Below are positions 42,701 to 51,154 of a stretch of DNA of 64,000 bases, piece by piece. The stretch's first letter is position 1. The number at the start of each line of letters is the position of its first letter. The notes below the pieces were generated by a model. That model did no database searches. It had not been told where the DNA came from and saw only the letters and a program-made list of their open reading frames with translations. This stretch comes from Dyella sp. SG609 (lineage in GTDB: Bacteria > Pseudomonadota > Gammaproteobacteria > Xanthomonadales > Rhodanobacteraceae). A program made the position numbers and the translations under genes. The stretch is from contig NZ_JAAZQJ010000005.1 in NCBI RefSeq assembly GCF_012275375.1, forward strand, positions 1 through 64,000. The letters are read 5' to 3'.

Positions 42701-44387
42701 CTTGTGCGTTGAAAACGTAGCTGGTGGTGACATCATTCCAATCCTTGGCCGTCTTCAGAAAGCCATTGGCGTCATAGGTCATGCTTTGCCCCATGCATTC
42801 CTTGCATGCGGGCCCGATGACCGACATCAACCGCCGGCCACCGGCAATACTCTGGTAGTTATAAGTGCGCTGGGCGCCGAGATTGTCGGTTACCGTGGTT
42901 ACGTCGCCGCTGTAACTCAGGGTGCTCGTGTCCACATTGCCATTTAGCGCACTGCCGGTCGCCATGCCGGTGGTGCTGTCGTAGGTCCAGGTGGCGTAGG
43001 TGGAGTTGGCTTCATCCACCCAGGCAGTCAAAGCTTGAGGGAAACCCGTGGCCTCATACTTGTAGCTGACCGACTTTCCATCCGCATAGGTCACGGAAGA
43101 CAGGCGGCCGATGCTGTCGTACGCGTAATGCACAGTCGTCTGATCGGGCAAGGTGAGCTGATCGAGCAGCCCGGCGGTGGAGTAGCTGAAGCTCAGCACT
43201 CGCCCGTAGCTGTCGGTCACGGAGCTGACTTGGCCCATATCCGACTTGGGTCCAAACGTCGTCGCAACCGTTCTTGTGTAGCCGTCACGCCGGACGATCT
43301 GCAGCAGATTGCCGTTCACGTCGTAACTTTCGACATCGCCATTTTCGGCGGTCAGCGTGAATCCGGCGCTAGTCGCCGCGAGGGAAATGGCGCTCTGGCC
43401 AGTTGATGAGCAGGTACCGTTGTAGCAGACGAAGTGGTAATAGCGGCCATCGGGACGGAAGACGGAGAAAGCAATCGCCGCGTCCCCCATGGGCTTCGAG
43501 TACGCCAGGGCGCCAAGGGTGTTGAGCACCGAAACCACCGCTCCATTGGAGAGCTGACACTTGCCACTCCCTGCGTATGTCGCGGTAACCCCCGCAAAGT
43601 TGGGGTTGGGCGCACTTCCGCCAATGCCTTGGACGATATCGCTCACGCCTTGGACGCAGGCCTCTTCGGCCGAGCCATAGACCGAAGAAGTCGATGAAGC
43701 GCGGAACGTCGCCTTAGGCAGAGACGACTTCAGACTTCTGTTTAAAGGGTAAATGTGTCTGGACGCATACTCGTTCTGCCAGCCATATCTGCCAAGATCG
43801 GGAGCCAGTGGATTGCTGTTGTAGTAGCGGGTGTAGGTCAACCCGCCATCGCCGCCCACGAAGTCAACGGCCGACTCCGACATGTTCCCGGAGCCCATCT
43901 CAATGGGATATTTCGTCTCCGCTCGCCCCTGCTCGCATTGGCACTGCCCTTTATCGGCTTCACTACCTGCCAAAGTGAGGTAATAACCTTCTCGACAGAA
44001 CCATTCGCCTGACGGCTTGTAGTAAGACCAGACGGAGTTGTTGTCGCAGGTATAGACCTCATACGTAGCCACCGTATAGAGGCTGGCATGACCGGAAGAA
44101 TCGGCACAACTTGTTTCGCCGATCATGTAGCGCGTGTACTGATGAACACCATGCGTCGCATTTTCAGGTAGTTCCCTCCACCCGATAGGCACGCAGGTCG
44201 GAACGCCATACGGCCAACCCGACGCCAGATACGGCTGCCAGAACGCACGGGCATCAGCCTCAGACCACATCAGCTGGTTATAGCTGCTGGCCTGCGTACC
44301 CAACTTCCACGTATTCCAGTTCTGCGCGTTAGCAACCGACATCAATCCGAATACGCAACAGAACACCGCGAGCAGCCAACGCCTCAT
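39714..44387 (-). CDS. RHS-repeat polymorphic toxin-like protein
   Basis: The 1557-residue secreted protein has a signal peptide (RRWLLAVFCCVFGLMSVANA), a cysteine-containing N-terminal region and VDFVGGDGGLTYTRYYNS. Dozens of YD repeats follow (YDSIGRLSSVTYADG, YDGLGNATG). The RHS-associated core GRYVQSDPLGL and INSSDPLGL lies near residue 1425. The final 120 or so residues (GPWDNYYGLPKDFWNWLHKE onward) are the variable, possibly toxic tail with a cysteine-rich end. AAGGAA precedes the ATG at 44387. A start at 44513 in the same frame has an even better ribosome site and would add 42 residues. The 3' part is lower in GC, as expected for exchanged toxin tips. Confidence 0.88.
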   Translation of the reverse strand: MRRWLLAVFCCVFGLMSVANAQNWNTWKLGTQASSYNQLMWSEADARAFWQPYLASGWPYGVPTCVPIGWRELPENATHGVHQYTRYMIGETSCADSSGHASLYTVATYEVYTCDNNSVWSYYKPSGEWFCREGYYLTLAGSEADKGQCQCEQGRAETKYPIEMGSGNMSESAVDFVGGDGGLTYTRYYNSNPLAPDLGRYGWQNEYASRHIYPLNRSLKSSLPKATFRASSTSSVYGSAEEACVQGVSDIVQGIGGSAPNPNFAGVTATYAGSGKCQLSNGAVVSVLNTLGALAYSKPMGDAAIAFSVFRPDGRYYHFVCYNGTCSSTGQSAISLAATSAGFTLTAENGDVESYDVNGNLLQIVRRDGYTRTVATTFGPKSDMGQVSSVTDSYGRVLSFSYSTAGLLDQLTLPDQTTVHYAYDSIGRLSSVTYADGKSVSYKYEATGFPQALTAWVDEANSTYATWTYDSTTGMATGSALNGNVDTSTLSYSGDVTTVTDNLGAQRTYNYQSIAGGRRLMSVIGPACKECMGQSMTYDANGFLKTAKDWNDVTTSYVFNAQGLLQQRVEGVGTATQRTASIGWNAALRVPLARTLSDAGGTVVSSTSWVYNAAGWALARCDIDASTAASYTCAVTGAVPAGVRRWTYTYCDAVDGTQCPRIGLLLSITGPRTDLTSTAHYSYYLSTDESGCGTAGGACHRAGDLYQVTNAIGQVTTMVAYDKNGRVVRQRDANGVLTDSTYTARGWLSTRTVRANADGSTSPNDAVTQIGYTPYGAVASIKDPDGVQVTYTYDAAHRLTDITDALGNRIHYTLDAAGNKTKEETFDASNTLRRSLARSYNTLGQLTGIKDGLNRTVFDASFSDSYDGNGNLVRSADALGIQRKQGYDALNRLVSTIDNYNGTDTATQNTQSVFAYGPRDELQGVSDPDSLNTTYDYDGLGNATGLHSPDTGTSTYVYDAAGNRIQATDARGVVSHSTYDALNRITATTYPTSSANVSYHYDEANSVTGCTGSYPAGHLTSMVETAVTTVYCYDLRGNVVQKRQTQGTSVDTVSYTYTLADRLASTRTPDGTFIQYGRDSLGRINVVTAQLPGAGSAGNVVTNVSYLPFGPIASYTLGNGQTITRSYDANYAVTDVVSPALNLHFARDAMGNITALGNASGANPSIETYNYDPLYRLLGLKDAQGQAIETYTYNKTGDRLSKASNGLATGAYGYQAGTHRLTSIGSSARTYDANGNTTGNGTGGDTFGYGYNDRNRMTVTQRNGQTIASYIYNAVGERVGKSSATSQRFAYDEGSQLLGEYGVASRSYIWLGSMPLAVVDTVGGTSTLGFVHADGLGTPRVVTDGAGAAIWQWSYQANPFGEKVPKANGQAINLRFPGQYLDVENGLMYNVSRNFEAQTGRYVQSDPLGLFGGQVSTYAYVGADPINSSDPLGLGPWDNYYGLPKDFWNWLHKEDGGRLMKSLKDPKTGQIPRDAAMDEYERWKNLQKSGLQKSGLSGLAKTCAMRVSIVAWSIFSPMNSGQCEDPCDCGEVCGPERRRQLSTDLPKVEPNYIKGGR

Positions 44388-44423
44388 ACCCAGTTCCTTC
44401 GAGCAAGCAAAACTTTTACCCAC

Positions 44424-44453
44424 AAAAAAACCGAGGCTGCACCGCAACCCCGG
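44424..44453 (-). terminator. Attenuator-like terminator in the RHS leader
   Basis: On the minus strand CCGGGGTTGC-GGT-GCAGCCTCGG (plus 44431-44453) forms a 10-bp stem with two G-U pairs, followed by seven T residues (44424-44430). It lies only 36 bases before the RHS start, leaving no space for a promoter between them. A second hairpin CGACGGC-CCC-GCCGTCG is at 44474-44490. Confidence 0.7.
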
Positions 44454-44575
44454 CCCTATATCGAAATCTTCCACGACGGCCCCGCCGTCGAACGTGATCA
44501 AACCCTCATCCATGATTTTCTCCCTCTAGGGGCAGTCCTAAAACAACAGCAACTCCAAAAAAATCTTCCCTTTTC

Positions 44576-44950
44576 TCAACGACTAGCCCCCAACAACCCC
44601 ACCTTATACCCCGCCTCCCGCAACCGATTCGTGGCCTTGGCATTAAGCACCAGCAACGTAATCAATCCCACCAGCGGTACGAACATCAGGATCACCAGGA
44701 TCACCTTCGTCCCCGTGCCATAACCCAGCCCGCTGCTGATGCGCAGGATGCCCATCAGCGACAGCACCAGCGAAGCGATGGCGAGCAGGCCAGCGATGGT
44801 TTCCCCGGCGCCGCGCACCAGGATGATCGCCAGGTACACCAGGATCGCGTAGATCACCAGCTTCTGGCCGCTGGCGACCTGCTCGATGCCCGGATCGTTG
44901 CGCAGCGTGTCGCCTAACGGTGCCTTGGGCGCCTCGTACGGATTGCTCAT
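44576..44950 (-). CDS. Hypothetical membrane protein
   Basis: The 124-residue protein has an N-terminal cytoplasmic segment starting MSNPYEAPKAPLGD, a common opening of small bacterial membrane proteins, followed by about three helices (about 31-47, 51-70, 82-103). AGGGGGA precedes the ATG. The transcript could run into the RHS leader 63 bases downstream. The family is not assigned. Confidence 0.75.
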   Translation of the reverse strand: MSNPYEAPKAPLGDTLRNDPGIEQVASGQKLVIYAILVYLAIILVRGAGETIAGLLAIASLVLSLMGILRISSGLGYGTGTKVILVILMFVPLVGLITLLVLNAKATNRLREAGYKVGLLGASR

Positions 44951-45045
44951 ATTGTCCCCCTGTGGTGGCTGGTCGCCGGATCAGCGCCCTCCCTGTCCCC
45001 CAGGGCGCGCGCCGTATCGTGCCGCAAACGGAGGCGCGGCGGGAG

Positions 45046-46044
45046 TTACCGGGTCGCGGCGGGTTCCTGCGGCGGCGTCAGCATAGCCTGCAGGCCGTGG
45101 GTGATCAGCGTGGGGAAGACGGTGAGGTGGTCTTCGTCGCCGATCACCACCGAGCGGATATGCAGGCCGGGGTAATGCCGCGACTTCAGCACGCGCTCGA
45201 AGGCCTGCGCATTGCGCACCATGTCCACGGCGTTGTGATAGCGCTTGTCGGGCGAGCCGGGATCGACGGTTTCGAAACCGCCCAGGGCCATGAACACATC
45301 CGCCGGCAGGTCTTTATGGCTGGCCGCATAGGCGCGTTCGCGCTCGAACATCACCTTGCCGTCGAACTGCAGCGACGGACTGCCCAGGATGTAGTGCTCG
45401 AACATGCCCGGCTCGGTCAGCAGCATGTGCACGCCGAGCAGGCCGCCATAGGAATGGCCGGCATAGATCTTGTCGTGCATGTCGGCACGGTAATGGCTGG
45501 CGACGAAGGGAAACACTTCTTCGGCGATAAAGCGCCGGTAGTTTTCCGCCTCGCCGTACAGCGGCGCGCGGCCGGGCATGTCGGACTCGGCGCTGGACGG
45601 GCCCTTCGCCGTGGGCGTGTAGTCGCGGTTGCGGCTGTACTTCGGCGTGTCGCCCTTGGCGTAGGAAAGGCCGATGAGGATGAAGTCGCGCAGGCCGTTG
45701 CCGTGGTCGCCGACGCGCCGGGCGATGCTGCGGATCAGCGGAAACGCGTACGGCGCGTCGGTGACGAAGACCACCGGATAGCTGCGCTCCGAATGCTCGG
45801 CGTAGCCATCAGGCAGGTAGACGTCGAGCTGGTAATCGCGCCCAAGGATCTTCGACGGCAGGTCGCGCACCTCGGTGCCTTCCAGCGCATATGCCGGCGG
45901 CGTGGCGGGTGCGGCGGCAACAGGCGGCGCCGTGGCCGCGGGCGCCGGTGCGGCTGTATGGGTCGAAGCAGAAGGCGCGGCGCCATTCGAGCAGGCCGCG
46001 AGCAGAACGAGTGCCGCCATCATGGCGGCCGAACGAAACATCAT
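45046..46044 (-). CDS. Esterase-like lipoprotein (alpha/beta hydrolase)
   Basis: The 332-residue protein has lipobox LLAAC (Cys about 18), an alanine/proline linker and an esterase domain of the IroE/Fes (esterase D-like) family: YPVVFVTDAPYAFPLI, nucleophile in YAGHSYGGLLG, MALGGFETVDP, and catalytic His in DEDHLTVFP. It may hydrolyse a siderophore or other ester in the periplasm. ATG at 46044. Confidence 0.82.
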   Translation of the reverse strand: MMFRSAAMMAALVLLAACSNGAAPSASTHTAAPAPAATAPPVAAAPATPPAYALEGTEVRDLPSKILGRDYQLDVYLPDGYAEHSERSYPVVFVTDAPYAFPLIRSIARRVGDHGNGLRDFILIGLSYAKGDTPKYSRNRDYTPTAKGPSSAESDMPGRAPLYGEAENYRRFIAEEVFPFVASHYRADMHDKIYAGHSYGGLLGVHMLLTEPGMFEHYILGSPSLQFDGKVMFERERAYAASHKDLPADVFMALGGFETVDPGSPDKRYHNAVDMVRNAQAFERVLKSRHYPGLHIRSVVIGDEDHLTVFPTLITHGLQAMLTPPQEPAATR

Positions 46045-46117
46045 GGGAATCCCTGGCGAGAGCGGCAGCGAAGAGCGGCGGCCATCGAAGCACAAGCGCC
46101 GCTCCCTGCCAATGCCG

Positions 46118-47602
46118 TCATGGCTTCGCCGGCGCCAGCTCCGCCAACCGCGTCTTGGCGTGTTCGTTGTCCGGGTTGCGCTCCAGCGACAACCGGTAAT
46201 TGGCGATGGCGTGTTCCCGCTCGCCCAATGCCTCCTGGCATTCGGCCAGGCTGTCGTAGGGATTGAAGCTCTGCGGATGCTGCGCCACGTTGTAGGCGAA
46301 CACCTGCACCGCATCCTTGGGCCGTTTTTCCTGTTGCAGCAGCCGGTAGCCCCAGCCGTTGAGGTAGTTCTCGCTCAGGTGCAGGCCCGGATAGGTGCGC
46401 GCCACCTCGGCCACCGTACCGGCCACATCGCCATAGCCGTGCTCCGCGAACGCCTTCTCCAGCGCCGCCTCCGCGGCCGGCTTGCCGAACACCTGGTCGC
46501 GGATATGGTTGGCCGCCATCTGCAGCTGGCCCTGCGTATTGTTGGCGCTGCGGTTGGCCAGCAGCACCACGCCGTAGCCGGTGCCGGGATAGACCTCCAT
46601 GAAGCTGGCGAAGCCGAAGGTACCGCCCGAATGCACGAAATGGCGCTGGCCTTCGATCGTGGTGTCGATGATCCAGTTGAAGCCGATCGCGAACTCGCCC
46701 GGGTCGCCCCATTGCGGCTGGTGCGTGAGCTTCACCGCCGGATCGCTTTCGTCGAGCTGCCGCGCCACGTACTTCGCCATGTCGCGCGAGCTGTAGCGCA
46801 GGCCGCCGGCGGCACGCGTCACCGGCGCATCCCATACCGGCGCCACGCGGCCTTCATTGGTGTAGCCCACGGCCATCTGCGCGGCGCGCGCCTTGTCGGT
46901 GCCGCTGGCCATGCCGAGCGGGCGCTCGATGCGCTCGGCGAGCAGGGTTTCGAACGGCTTGCCGAGCAGCTTCGCATCGATCAGGCCCACCACTTGCGCC
47001 GCGACGTTCGAATGCGCCGGCGTCTTGCCGGGTTCGCGCTGCAGCTTCGCGCCGTGCAGATCGGCGAGGAACTGCGGCGGCGTGTAGCGATTGAGTCCTG
47101 CCACGAGCACGAACGGAGCCTCGCCCGGCTTGGCCTGTTTGGCGGCAAGCGCCAGCGACTCCGGCAGATTGTCCGGCAACGCCGAAGTGGTCGACACCAG
47201 CTGCTGCAAGGTTACCGGCCGCCCTTCGTAGGCCAGGCCGGGATAGTCGCCGGGCGGCAGGTAGCGGCGCATGTCGTCGCCCAGCTGCGCCTTGTGTTCC
47301 AGCACGGCCTGCGCCAGCAGCAGGCTGCCGAAGGTCTTGGTGATGGAGCCGATCTCGTAGACGGTGTCGGCGGTGGGTGCGCGTGCCTTGCCGCGCTCGA
47401 CGGTGCCGAAGTCGTAGAACGAGGCCTTGCCGTCCTTCACCACCGCGATGGACAGGCCTTCGGCATTGCCGGCCTCGATAAAGACCTTGCCCTCCTTGCG
47501 GGCCGCCTCGTCGAGGCGTTCCTGGGCGGTCTGCGCGGCTTGCGCGCCGGCGGCCCAGAGGGCGGCTGCGGCGATGCAGGCGGCGAGCGTGGTCCTTGCC
47601 AT
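46118..47602 (-). CDS. Serine hydrolase, class C beta-lactamase family
   Basis: The 494-residue periplasmic protein has a signal peptide (cut near AQA-AQ), the nucleophile motif SITK (YEIGSITKTFG), a second motif at HSNVAAQ and HSGG (HFVHSGGTFGF) in place of KTG. That set is typical of the beta-lactamase-family serine hydrolases (EstB/FmtA/PBP-like) rather than of a dedicated resistance enzyme. A C-terminal TPR-like stretch follows (about 430-494). AAGGGGAA precedes the ATG. The esterase-like gene lies 73 bases downstream. Confidence 0.85.
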   Translation of the reverse strand: MARTTLAACIAAAALWAAGAQAAQTAQERLDEAARKEGKVFIEAGNAEGLSIAVVKDGKASFYDFGTVERGKARAPTADTVYEIGSITKTFGSLLLAQAVLEHKAQLGDDMRRYLPPGDYPGLAYEGRPVTLQQLVSTTSALPDNLPESLALAAKQAKPGEAPFVLVAGLNRYTPPQFLADLHGAKLQREPGKTPAHSNVAAQVVGLIDAKLLGKPFETLLAERIERPLGMASGTDKARAAQMAVGYTNEGRVAPVWDAPVTRAAGGLRYSSRDMAKYVARQLDESDPAVKLTHQPQWGDPGEFAIGFNWIIDTTIEGQRHFVHSGGTFGFASFMEVYPGTGYGVVLLANRSANNTQGQLQMAANHIRDQVFGKPAAEAALEKAFAEHGYGDVAGTVAEVARTYPGLHLSENYLNGWGYRLLQQEKRPKDAVQVFAYNVAQHPQSFNPYDSLAECQEALGEREHAIANYRLSLERNPDNEHAKTRLAELAPAKP

Positions 47603-47704
47603 GGTGGTTCCCCTTAGGATGCGCGGGCGAGCCACGCGTCCGCCGGACTCTAGTGGCGTCTTCGCCGGCCGGGCTACGTGACTTCCGCCATCCCCGCCCC
47701 CATC

Positions 47705-47724
47705 ATCCGGATTCCCGTCCGGAT
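47705..47724. repeat. Palindrome ATCCGGA-N6-TCCGGAT
   Basis: Seven-base perfect arms lie in the divergent gap between the serine hydrolase and the small open frame at 47745. It could be an operator for either; no further support. Confidence 0.35.
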
Positions 47725-47744
47725 CCGCCCACGCGGCTACGCCC

Positions 47745-47921
47745 ATGACTCACAAGACTCCCGCCGAAACGCACGTCGTCCCCGACCCCGCCGAGAGCGC
47801 CGACCATCCCGGCATGCATCGCCCGGGGCATACGGTGCTGGATACGGTGGAGACCAGCGAGCTGGATGAACTGCAGCGAGAGGATGCGTTGCGGCATTCG
47901 ATTCTGCGTACGCCGCGGTAA
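47745..47921 (+). CDS. Small acidic hypothetical protein, 58 residues
   Basis: A complete frame of 58 residues (MTHKTPAETHVVPDP, then DHPGMHRPGHTVLDTVE, ending RHSILRTPR). Its third codon positions are GC-rich like the neighbouring genes, and it is highly charged with no membrane segment. No strong ribosome site or family is seen, so it is tentative. Confidence 0.4.
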   Translation: MTHKTPAETHVVPDPAESADHPGMHRPGHTVLDTVETSELDELQREDALRHSILRTPR

Positions 47922-48146
47922 GCGCGGCTCAGGCGTTCGGACGCCGCGCCATCCCCAAACTTCCCTCGTTGTCCAGCGAGCTCCCTGGCCTGGTTGCTGG
48001 CCCGCGCTCCAATGGCCGCACCCGCGTGAAAGGCGCGGCTGCGACAACGTCGTCATGCCTTCCGCAGCCATCCGGACAAAACTCCCCGGCACGGCTTTAA
48101 GAACGAGTCATGTGTGCACTGCAAAACGCGCACATCGGCGCCCTGC

Positions 48147-48160
48147 TTGAATCGATTCAA
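48147..48160. promoter_or_regulatory. Perfect palindrome TTGAATCGATTCAA
   Basis: A 14-base perfect palindrome with central CG, as in LacI-family operators, 111 bases upstream of the GACAACGTTATC site. The half-site differs from that site, so a second regulator is possible. Confidence 0.55.
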
Positions 48161-48257
48161 ATTAGACGCTCCAAATTTTTGCGATGCGCCATAAAGACTC
48201 AGGCACTCAATAGCTTAGATGTTGACCACCGTCGTTTAGATCGTGGCAAAAATTCGT

Positions 48258-48271
48258 TGACAACGTTATCG
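48258..48271. promoter_or_regulatory. LacI-type operator TGACAACGTTATCG upstream of the receptor
   Basis: The same core as the two chitinase-upstream sites; 13 of 14 positions match the reverse complement of 25711-25724. It lies about 240 bases before the receptor start and suggests shared control of chitin degradation and uptake. Confidence 0.62.
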
Positions 48272-48509
48272 GGCACGCCTAAGACTGCGCGCCACGCCTC
48301 CGTGGAAAGGGAGTGGTTCGACGGAGCGGCCGCGGGACGGTATCGACAGTCGGGGGGACTGACGTACCGGCCACAAGAAGCGCGGCGCAGGAACTGAGCA
48401 ATCGGCGGACAGACGCACACGAGCCTGGAGCTCGTGCGGTTTCGTTCGCCCCACGAAAACGAACGGGTGCCCGACACCCGGCACAAACCCCCGATCGGAG
48501 GCATCGACC

Positions 48510-51146
48510 ATGGATTACCGCAGAAGCACGCTCGCCGTCAGCATCCTGTCCGCCCTGCTGTGCGCCGGCACGGCGATGGCGCAGGACGCGGGCACGGCTC
48601 CCGCCCAGAGCAACGACCCGAACAAGCCGCAAACCCAGCCGCAAACCCAGCCGGGCCAGGCCAGGCAGCTGGAGACCGTCACTGTCAGCGGCATCCGCGC
48701 CAGCCTGCAGAAGTCGCTGGACCTGAAGCGCAATTCCGATTCGATCATCGACGCGATCTCCGCCGAGGACGTGGGCAAGTTCCCCGACACCAATGTGGCC
48801 GAGTCGCTGTCGCACCTGCCCGGCATCAGCGTGGACCGCAACTTCGGCGAGGGCGACAAGGTCAGCATCCTCGGCACCGACCCGGCACTGAACCGCCTGC
48901 TGCTCAACGGCCAGACCGTGGCCTCCACCAACTGGACCAGCGACCCGAACCATCCGGACGGCCGCTCCTTCAATTACAGCCTGCTCACCTCGGAAATCAT
49001 CGGCACCGCCGAGGTGTACAAGACGCCGCAGGCGCGCATCGACGAAGGCAGCATCGGCGGCACGGTCATCGTCAACACGCGCCGCCCGCTGGACCTGAAG
49101 GCCAATACGCTCACCGGCACCGTCAGCTACGGCTATAACGACCGCGCCGACAAGGGCAAGCCGAACGCCTCGGTGCTGTACAGCTGGAAGAACGACGAAG
49201 GCACCTTCGGCGTGCTCGGCTCGCTGATGCATTCGGACCGCATCATCCATCGCGAAGGCACCGAGATCTTCGGCTACCAGCGCGCCAACGACCCGAACGA
49301 TACCGATCCGAATCACCAGTTCCCGGCCAGCGTGGTGCCGCCGGGCAGCAGCTTCACCTACCCGACCGCGATCAACACCGCGCTGTTCACCCAGCACCGC
49401 AAGCGCGACGGCGTGGCCACCGGCATCCAGTGGAAGCCGAACCAGTCGTTCGAGCTGAACCTCACCGGCCTGTACGTCACCGAGAAGTTCGACAACTACA
49501 ACCAGAGCCGCTACGGCGACTGGTCCGGCAGCGCACCTGCTGCCACCTCGGTCAACGTCGCCAACGGCGTGGCCACCGGCGGCTCGTACGGCGCCAGCGC
49601 GCCCACCTACCTGGACGGCTACGAGCGCTTCTCCAAGGTCAACACCGGTGCGCTGCAGCTGCGCGCCGACTGGCACGGCGAAGGCTGGAACGCGTCCAGC
49701 CAGATCGGCTACACCAATTCCTCGGGCGGCTCGCAGGGCATCTACAGCCTGCAGTTCCGCGGCTACGGCGGCTATAACTGGAACCTGGCCGGCGAGCATC
49801 CGCAGATCAACTACAACACCGACCCCACCGACGCCAGCCAGATGCTCGCCCACGGCGCCGGCTTCAGCCGCGCGCCCAGCTACGACCGCGAGCGCTATTT
49901 CCAGGCCGATTTCAGCCACGACGTGGCGCTGGGGCCGTTCAATACGGTGGAGCTGGGCGTCAAGAGCAGCAACCACTTCAACGGCCAGACCAACTACGCC
50001 GCCAGCATTCCCACGCTCGACAACAGCGGCGTCACGCTCGCCAACCTGCAGGGCGGCATGACCGGCAGCGATTATCTCGACGGCCTGAGCCCCGCCGGCA
50101 ATATGGCGCGCTGGGTGCAGATCGATAAGGGCGGCCTGAAGAACTACGTCAATTCGCTGTTCACCGACGCGCCGATGGACCCGAAGGCGACCTATGCGAT
50201 CACCGAGCAGAACCGCGCCTTCTATATCCAGGGCGATTTCGGCGGCACCGATTGGCGCGGCAATGTCGGCGCGCGCTACATCCACACGCGCAACGGCATC
50301 ACCGGCTACAACGTGATCGCCAACAACCAGTACGAGCCGGTCGACCAGAAGAACCGCTACAACGAGTGGCTGCCCTCGTTCAACATCGCCTACGACGTGC
50401 GCGACGACCTTACCCTGCGCTTCGCCGCCGCCAAGACCCTGGCCCGCCCGCGCTACCAGGACATGACCCCGTACGTGGCGCTGGACGACCGCACCCACAC
50501 GGGCTCCTCCGGCAACGTCGACCTCAAGCCGTACAAGTCCACCAACTACGACGCCACCGCCGAGTGGTACTTCGCGGAGAACAGCCTGCTGTCGGCCGAG
50601 TTCTTCTTCCGCCGCATCAGCGACTACGTGCTGTACGACACCGTGGCGCGCACCTACTACGACCTGACCGCGCAGCAGAACGCCGTGTACCAGATGGTGA
50701 CCCCGGTGAACGCGGGCGTGGCCAAGGTCAAGGGCGTGTCGCTCACTTATCAGGCCAGCTTCGGCTACGGCTTCGGCCTGGCGGCGAACTACACCTACTC
50801 GGACGATGACACCAGCAACAACTTCCCGCTGCCGTACAACTCCAAGAACTCCTTCACGCTCACGCCGTACTACGAGCAGGGTCCGTGGAGCGCACGCGTC
50901 ACCTTCAGCCGCCGCTCGCCGTACTTCACGCAGATCGGCGTGCTGGAATCGCAGCAGATCACCGGCCGCTTCCGCCAGCTGGATGCCTCGGTGTCGTACC
51001 AGCTCAACGATCACGTGCGGCTGCAGCTGGATGGCACCAACCTGCTGGACGAAACGTACTTCGTCTACAACGGCACGCCGAGCCAGCCCTACAACGCGTA
51101 CAAGAACGGCCGCACGTACACCTTGAGCATGAACTTCAAGCTGTAA
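48510..51146 (+). CDS. TonB-dependent outer-membrane receptor
   Basis: The 878-residue receptor has a signal peptide (cut near AMA-QD), a QTQP linker and a TonB-box/plug region (LETVTVSGIRASLQKSLDLK; SAEDVGKFPDTNVAESLSHL; GGTVIVNTRRP). A 22-strand barrel ends in RTYTLSMNFKL. The plug sequence is that of the Xanthomonas/Caulobacter-type receptors (TIGR01782) used for oligosaccharides. GGAGG precedes the ATG. The upstream LacI-type site shared with the chitinase suggests a GlcNAc or chito-oligosaccharide substrate, which is inference. Confidence 0.92.
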   Translation: MDYRRSTLAVSILSALLCAGTAMAQDAGTAPAQSNDPNKPQTQPQTQPGQARQLETVTVSGIRASLQKSLDLKRNSDSIIDAISAEDVGKFPDTNVAESLSHLPGISVDRNFGEGDKVSILGTDPALNRLLLNGQTVASTNWTSDPNHPDGRSFNYSLLTSEIIGTAEVYKTPQARIDEGSIGGTVIVNTRRPLDLKANTLTGTVSYGYNDRADKGKPNASVLYSWKNDEGTFGVLGSLMHSDRIIHREGTEIFGYQRANDPNDTDPNHQFPASVVPPGSSFTYPTAINTALFTQHRKRDGVATGIQWKPNQSFELNLTGLYVTEKFDNYNQSRYGDWSGSAPAATSVNVANGVATGGSYGASAPTYLDGYERFSKVNTGALQLRADWHGEGWNASSQIGYTNSSGGSQGIYSLQFRGYGGYNWNLAGEHPQINYNTDPTDASQMLAHGAGFSRAPSYDRERYFQADFSHDVALGPFNTVELGVKSSNHFNGQTNYAASIPTLDNSGVTLANLQGGMTGSDYLDGLSPAGNMARWVQIDKGGLKNYVNSLFTDAPMDPKATYAITEQNRAFYIQGDFGGTDWRGNVGARYIHTRNGITGYNVIANNQYEPVDQKNRYNEWLPSFNIAYDVRDDLTLRFAAAKTLARPRYQDMTPYVALDDRTHTGSSGNVDLKPYKSTNYDATAEWYFAENSLLSAEFFFRRISDYVLYDTVARTYYDLTAQQNAVYQMVTPVNAGVAKVKGVSLTYQASFGYGFGLAANYTYSDDDTSNNFPLPYNSKNSFTLTPYYEQGPWSARVTFSRRSPYFTQIGVLESQQITGRFRQLDASVSYQLNDHVRLQLDGTNLLDETYFVYNGTPSQPYNAYKNGRTYTLSMNFKL

Positions 51147-51154
51147 CACCGAGG

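Larger units (their letters stand above)
47922..48509. other. 588-base region upstream of the TonB-dependent receptor
   Basis: No supported gene. Bases about 48140-48270 are distinctly AT-richer and carry two LacI-type palindromes (48147-48160 and 48258-48271), so the receptor promoter should lie here, leaving a 5' untranslated region of roughly 200 bases. Confidence 0.6.
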
